The position numbers and the translations under genes are program-made. Shown here piece by piece: positions 60,959 to 64,000 of a stretch of 64,000 bases of DNA. A model generated the notes under the pieces. The model saw only the letters and a program-made list of their open reading frames with translations, was not told the DNA's origin and did not search any database. Source of the DNA: JANPCX01 sp031431125 (GTDB taxonomy: Bacteria; Pseudomonadota; Gammaproteobacteria; Burkholderiales; Burkholderiaceae_C); NCBI GenBank assembly GCA_031431125.1, contig JANPCX010000071.1:79356-143355 (forward strand). Direction: 5' to 3'. Numbering within the stretch: the stretch's first letter is position 1; each line of letters starts with the position of its first letter.

Positions 60959-61993
60959 ATGTCGAATTCCGTCACCATTTCTCAAATTGCCGAAACCGCT
61001 GGGGTCAGTACCGCCACGGTGGACCGGGTGATCAACGGGCGCAGCGGCGTGAATCCCCAGACGGTTCGTAAAGTCAAAGAGGCTTTGGCGACCTTGGGTG
61101 GCGCGCCCCCCATGCGGGGCAGGCCACGCTCGACGCCCAACTACCGTTTCGCTTTCGTGTTGCCCACGGCTCGCTTAGGCTTTTTCGATTTGGTGGACCG
61201 CGTCATCGCCCAAAACGCCGCTGAGTTTCGGCACCAGCACGTCACCGAAGTGACCTTGCGCTTGCCCTCTCATGACTTCAACGCCTTCGCCGAGGAGCTG
61301 GCCAAACTCACCGACTACGGCGGCTTGGCGGTTTTGGCGCCCGATGTTCCCGCGGTCAAGTTGGCCATCAACGAATTGGTCGCGGCCGGTGTGCATGTGA
61401 TTTCAATGTTCTCTGACGTCGCCGGTTCGATGCGAGAAGCGTTCTTGGGCACGGACAACCGAGCGGCCGGGCGCACGGCCGCGCTGGTGCTGGGCCGTTC
61501 CGTGTTACACCGGGCTGATGAACGGTGCGTGCTTTTCTCTTCCGCGACCCGCTACGCTGCAGAGATCGACCGCCGCATCGGATTTTCTCAAGTGATGGAA
61601 GAGCGTTTTCCGAGCATTCAGGTCACTCGCTGCATGGAGCTGCCTGAATCAGAAGAAGAGGCCTATGACTACGCCATGCAGTGCTTGCCCAAACGCACCC
61701 ACAAAGACCGCATCAGCGCCGCCTATTGCGTCGGACCGGGCAGCTTTGGTGTCGGCCGCGCCTTGGCAGACCGGGGCTACAAAGATCAGGCCTGTTATGC
61801 GGTGCACGATTTGCTCGAGGTGCACCGGTCGATGCTGGTTTCCGGCAGCGTTGACTATGTGTTGCACCAAGACGTCTATGTGTCCGTGTCGGCAGCGATT
61901 CGGGCCTTACGCGGCTTGCAGGACGGCGTGCGGGGTGCGTTGTCGTTCAAGAACCCTCGCGTGGAAATCCTGACACAAGAGAATTTGGCTTGA
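60959..61993 (+). CDS. LacI-family transcriptional regulator (kinase/transporter locus)
   Basis: A 344-residue regulator. The HTH is TISQIAETAGVSTATVDRVI followed by NGRSGVNPQTVRKVKEAL; the effector domain resembles sugar-binding proteins (YRFAFVLPTARLGFFDLV). The usual hinge-helix AxxLR sequence is replaced by a Gly/Pro/Arg-rich linker (PPMRGRPRSTPN). It is divergent from the ABC operon and followed by dhaK2 after 28 bases, so it probably controls both. Start ATG at 60959. Confidence 0.9.
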   Translation: MSNSVTISQIAETAGVSTATVDRVINGRSGVNPQTVRKVKEALATLGGAPPMRGRPRSTPNYRFAFVLPTARLGFFDLVDRVIAQNAAEFRHQHVTEVTLRLPSHDFNAFAEELAKLTDYGGLAVLAPDVPAVKLAINELVAAGVHVISMFSDVAGSMREAFLGTDNRAAGRTAALVLGRSVLHRADERCVLFSSATRYAAEIDRRIGFSQVMEERFPSIQVTRCMELPESEEEAYDYAMQCLPKRTHKDRISAAYCVGPGSFGVGRALADRGYKDQACYAVHDLLEVHRSMLVSGSVDYVLHQDVYVSVSAAIRALRGLQDGVRGALSFKNPRVEILTQENLA

Positions 61994-62021
61994 GCCCAGT
62001 CGCTGATCCCAGGAGACGCCC

Positions 62022-63002
62022 GTGAAAAAATTCATCAATGACCCCGAGGATTGCGTTGCGGAAAGCGTCGCCGGATTGGTGTGCGCCTTTCCCAGCCTCC
62101 TGGCGATGAACGAGACGCCACTCTATGTGAGGCGCAAACAAGTCAAGCGTCAAGGCGTGGCGGTCATTTCCGGTGGCGGTTCAGGGCATGAGCCACTGGA
62201 CACCGGATTTGTAGGACGCGGCATGTTGGATGCGGCGTGCCCCGGCCGAGTGTTCACTGCGCCCACACCAGATCAAATCGTGGCGGCAGCAAGGCGCGTC
62301 GGCAAGGCGCAGGGTGTACTGCTGGTGGTGAAAAATTACGCAGGCGACGTCAACAGCTTTCAGCTTGCGCGTGAGATGCTCGACATGCCCAGCGAACAAG
62401 TGCTCGTCAACGACGATGTGGCCAGCACCTACGCCGAGCACAGCACCGGTCGGCGCGGTGTGGCTGGAACCATCGTGGTTCAAAAGATTGCCGGTGCGGC
62501 GGCTCAAAGCGGCGCCTTGCTCTCAGAGTGCAAACGTCTGGGCGACAAGGCCAACCAGTCAACGGCCACCTTCGGTGTTGCCTTGAGCAGTTGCAACGTG
62601 CCCGGGGCGGCAGCGACGTTCGAGATTGGCCCTGCGGAGATGGAAGTGGGTGTGGGTTTGCATGGCGAACCCGGGCAGCAGCGCAGCTTGATGGCCACGG
62701 CCGATCAAGTTGTTGCGATGGTGCTCAAACCCGTGGTGGCAGACCTTCAGTTGAAAGCAGGGCAGCGTGTGCTCTTGATCACCAACGGCTTGGGCGGTAC
62801 TCCTTTGAGTGAACTCCATTTGCTGCACCATGCGGCCAACAAACAACTGGCTGCCCTCGGGATCAAGGTCAGCAGGACCTTGGTCGGCAACTATGCGACA
62901 TCACTGGAGACCGCAGGGGCATCCATTACCTTGACCATTCTTGACGACGAGTTACTGGGATGGTGGGACGCGCCCGTTCACACCGCCGCCATCCGTTGGT
63001 AG
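62022..63002 (+). CDS. Second dihydroxyacetone kinase subunit DhaK
   Basis: A 326-residue DhaK paralogue with SGGGSGHEPLDTGFVG, VKNYAGDVNSF and the active-site His in VGVGLHGEPGQQR. It has no DhaL partner of its own next to it; the single dhaL at 54350 could serve both. Start is a GTG with AGGAG upstream. In related DhaK pairs in other bacteria each copy handles a different sugar or acts as regulator. Here neither is known. Confidence 0.9.
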   Translation: MKKFINDPEDCVAESVAGLVCAFPSLLAMNETPLYVRRKQVKRQGVAVISGGGSGHEPLDTGFVGRGMLDAACPGRVFTAPTPDQIVAAARRVGKAQGVLLVVKNYAGDVNSFQLAREMLDMPSEQVLVNDDVASTYAEHSTGRRGVAGTIVVQKIAGAAAQSGALLSECKRLGDKANQSTATFGVALSSCNVPGAAATFEIGPAEMEVGVGLHGEPGQQRSLMATADQVVAMVLKPVVADLQLKAGQRVLLITNGLGGTPLSELHLLHHAANKQLAALGIKVSRTLVGNYATSLETAGASITLTILDDELLGWWDAPVHTAAIRW

Positions 63003-63019
63003 TGATTGCTCGTGCGGTG

Positions 63020-63091
63020 AGCTCGCACATTTCGCCAGGGCCGCGCCCATGCGGCTGTGCATGGGCGCGTCCCTGGCGAAATGTGCGGGCT
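63020..63091. repeat. Long hairpin between dhaK2 and the chemoreceptor fragment
   Basis: Arms 63020-63051 and 63060-63091 are 32-base inverted repeats with two mismatches around an 8-base loop. Such a stable stem could stop transcription from both convergent genes, although no T run follows on either strand. It may also be a cruciform site or a protein-bound palindrome. Confidence 0.75.
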
Positions 63092-63099
63092 AGATCAGC

Positions 63100-63860
63100 T
63101 CAGCGGCCGATTGATTCGGCATTGCTCGCTTCGGTATCCTGCCCTTCAAATCTGAAAATGCTGATGGCTTCGACCAAGCGGCTGGCTTGGTCCTGAAGGC
63201 TCGCGGCTGCGGCCGCTGACTCTTCCACCAATGCGGCGTTTTGCTGGGTGAGTTGATCCAAACTCGCGACGGAGTGGTTAATGGCGCCAAGGCGTTCAGA
63301 CTGTTCGCGTGACGAAGTCGTGATCGACTCCATCATGGCCGTGGTTTTGGCCACGCTGGCCGCAATCTCTTGCATGCGCTGGTGCGCGGCCTGTGCCGTG
63401 CTGGAGCCACGTTCTATTTCCTGGCTGCTGTTGCCCACCAGGCCTTTGATCTCTTTAGCCGCGACAGCAGCGCGCTGCGCCAAGGTGCGAACCTCGCCCG
63501 CAACGACAGAAAATCCACGCCCCAGATCGCCTGCCCGCGCAGCCTCCACTGCGGCATTCAATGCCAACAAGTTGGTTTGAAAAGCAATGGCGTCGATCAC
63601 ACTGGTGATGTCGCTGATTTGTCGGGCCGCGCCGGAAATGGCGCCCATGCGCGAGACGACCTCGGTCATTGAATCGCTGCCACGCTTTGCAGCACTGGCG
63701 GCATCTTGCGCCAAAGTGTCCGCTTGCACGGCAGACTCGCAAGACAGTTGAACGTTTTGGTAAACCTGCTGCATTGACGACGCTGTTTGCTGCAGATTAG
63801 ATGCAGTTTGTTCGGTGCGTTGGCTCAAATCCAAATTGCCCGAAGCAATTTGTTTTGATG
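63100..63860 (-). pseudogene. C-terminal part of a methyl-accepting chemotaxis protein, interrupted by an intron
   Basis: The cytoplasmic signalling domain only, from about SKQIASGNLDLSQRTEQTAS to the end. The hairpin tip is VIDAIAFQTNLLALNAAVEA, followed by FSVVAGEVRTLAQRAAVAAK. The frame loses similarity at 63860/63861, exactly where a group II intron begins on the opposite strand. The N-terminal sensor and HAMP parts are not in the window. As the intron is antisense to the gene it cannot be spliced from its mRNA, so the gene should be inactive unless another start is used. Confidence 0.85.
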
Positions 63861-64000
63861 GTGCGTCCGGCAGGGCGCACCCACTCGGAGGTGCAAGTCC
63901 TCTACTCGCCCTGCAAGGGGAAGAGTTAGCCGATGGCAAGGGTTTCGCGGGCGACTGCGAGTCTGAAGGAAGCCGGATGGCAAAGCGCTGGTTCGACGAA
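63861..64000 (+). mobile_element. 5' end of a bacterial group II intron
   Basis: The sequence starts with GTGCG, the group II intron 5' consensus. It continues with segments typical of domain I of bacterial introns: GGAGGTGCAAGTCCTCTAC, GCGGGCGACTGCGAGTCTGA and GAAGGAAGCCGGATGGC. The window ends before the reverse transcriptase/maturase gene. It interrupts the chemoreceptor gene on the other strand. Confidence 0.85.

Noticed and set aside
1..64000. CRISPR arrays, rRNA genes or replication origin
   Set aside because: No regularly spaced repeats, rRNA-like sequence or DnaA-box cluster was seen on reading through the window.

Overview
The window looks like chromosomal DNA of a betaproteobacterium, most likely order Burkholderiales, family Comamonadaceae. 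This is judged from gene orders such as TPR-lolB-ispE-tRNA-Gln-prs-rplY-pth, hisH-hisA-hisF, recN-nadK-hrcA and mutM-dynamin-like GTPase-mutY, from the PEP-CTERM protein, and from general protein similarity. No rRNA gene or species marker is present, so genus is not assignable. No CRISPR array, phage genes or complete transposon were seen.

Region 1 (1-22928) is conserved core chromosome: the end of a histidine operon (hisH, hisA, a small membrane protein, hisF), rsmD, coaD, ferredoxin, then a leftward block (TPR protein, lolB, ispE, tRNA-Gln, prs, rplY, pth). After that come mutM, a dynamin-like GTPase, mutY, a TauE/SafE permease, a PEP-CTERM protein, a leftward recN-rapZ-LON-domain run, nadK and hrcA. 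A 99-bp REP-like palindrome lies before rsmD. Two structured palindromic elements flank nadK. They share a small core but have unrelated, locus-specific inverted arms.

Region 2 (22929-49304) is a probable genomic island. It starts at a CAU-anticodon tRNA gene (probably tRNA-Ile2) and ends at a degraded copy of that tRNA's 3' half. It carries a LacI-type repressor, a ROK kinase, and a roughly 18-kb run of 15 rightward genes: Gfo/Idh/MocA oxidoreductase, CoA-transferase, crotonase-fold enzyme, aldehyde dehydrogenase, two tandem sugar-binding proteins, two permeases, an ATPase, two GMC oxidoreductases, an SDR, a DUF993 protein, glycerate kinase, and a binding-protein-like protein without a signal peptide. 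A third binding protein, an outer-membrane porin, a chemoreceptor and a decayed binding-protein pseudogene follow. Three near-identical 14-bp palindromes (centre ACGT or ACGTG) precede the operon, the third binding protein and the porin, which predicts one repressor regulon. The set suggests import and oxidation of a sugar or sugar derivative down to glycerate and CoA-linked products. The substrate is not known.

Region 3 (49305-63860) has a PHB-depolymerase-type esterase and a second catabolic locus. A leftward operon encodes a complete ABC transporter resembling the glycerol-type systems (binding protein, two permeases, a 65-residue membrane protein, two different ATPases), DhaL and DhaK kinase subunits, an orphan amino-acid-type binding protein and a strongly diverged triose-phosphate-isomerase homologue lacking several hallmark residues. 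A divergent LacI-type regulator with a second DhaK sits opposite. This points to uptake and phosphorylation of a C3/C4 ketose or polyol.

The right edge holds the C-terminal part of a second chemoreceptor. It is cut by the 5' end of a group II intron inserted antisense to it and running out of the window.
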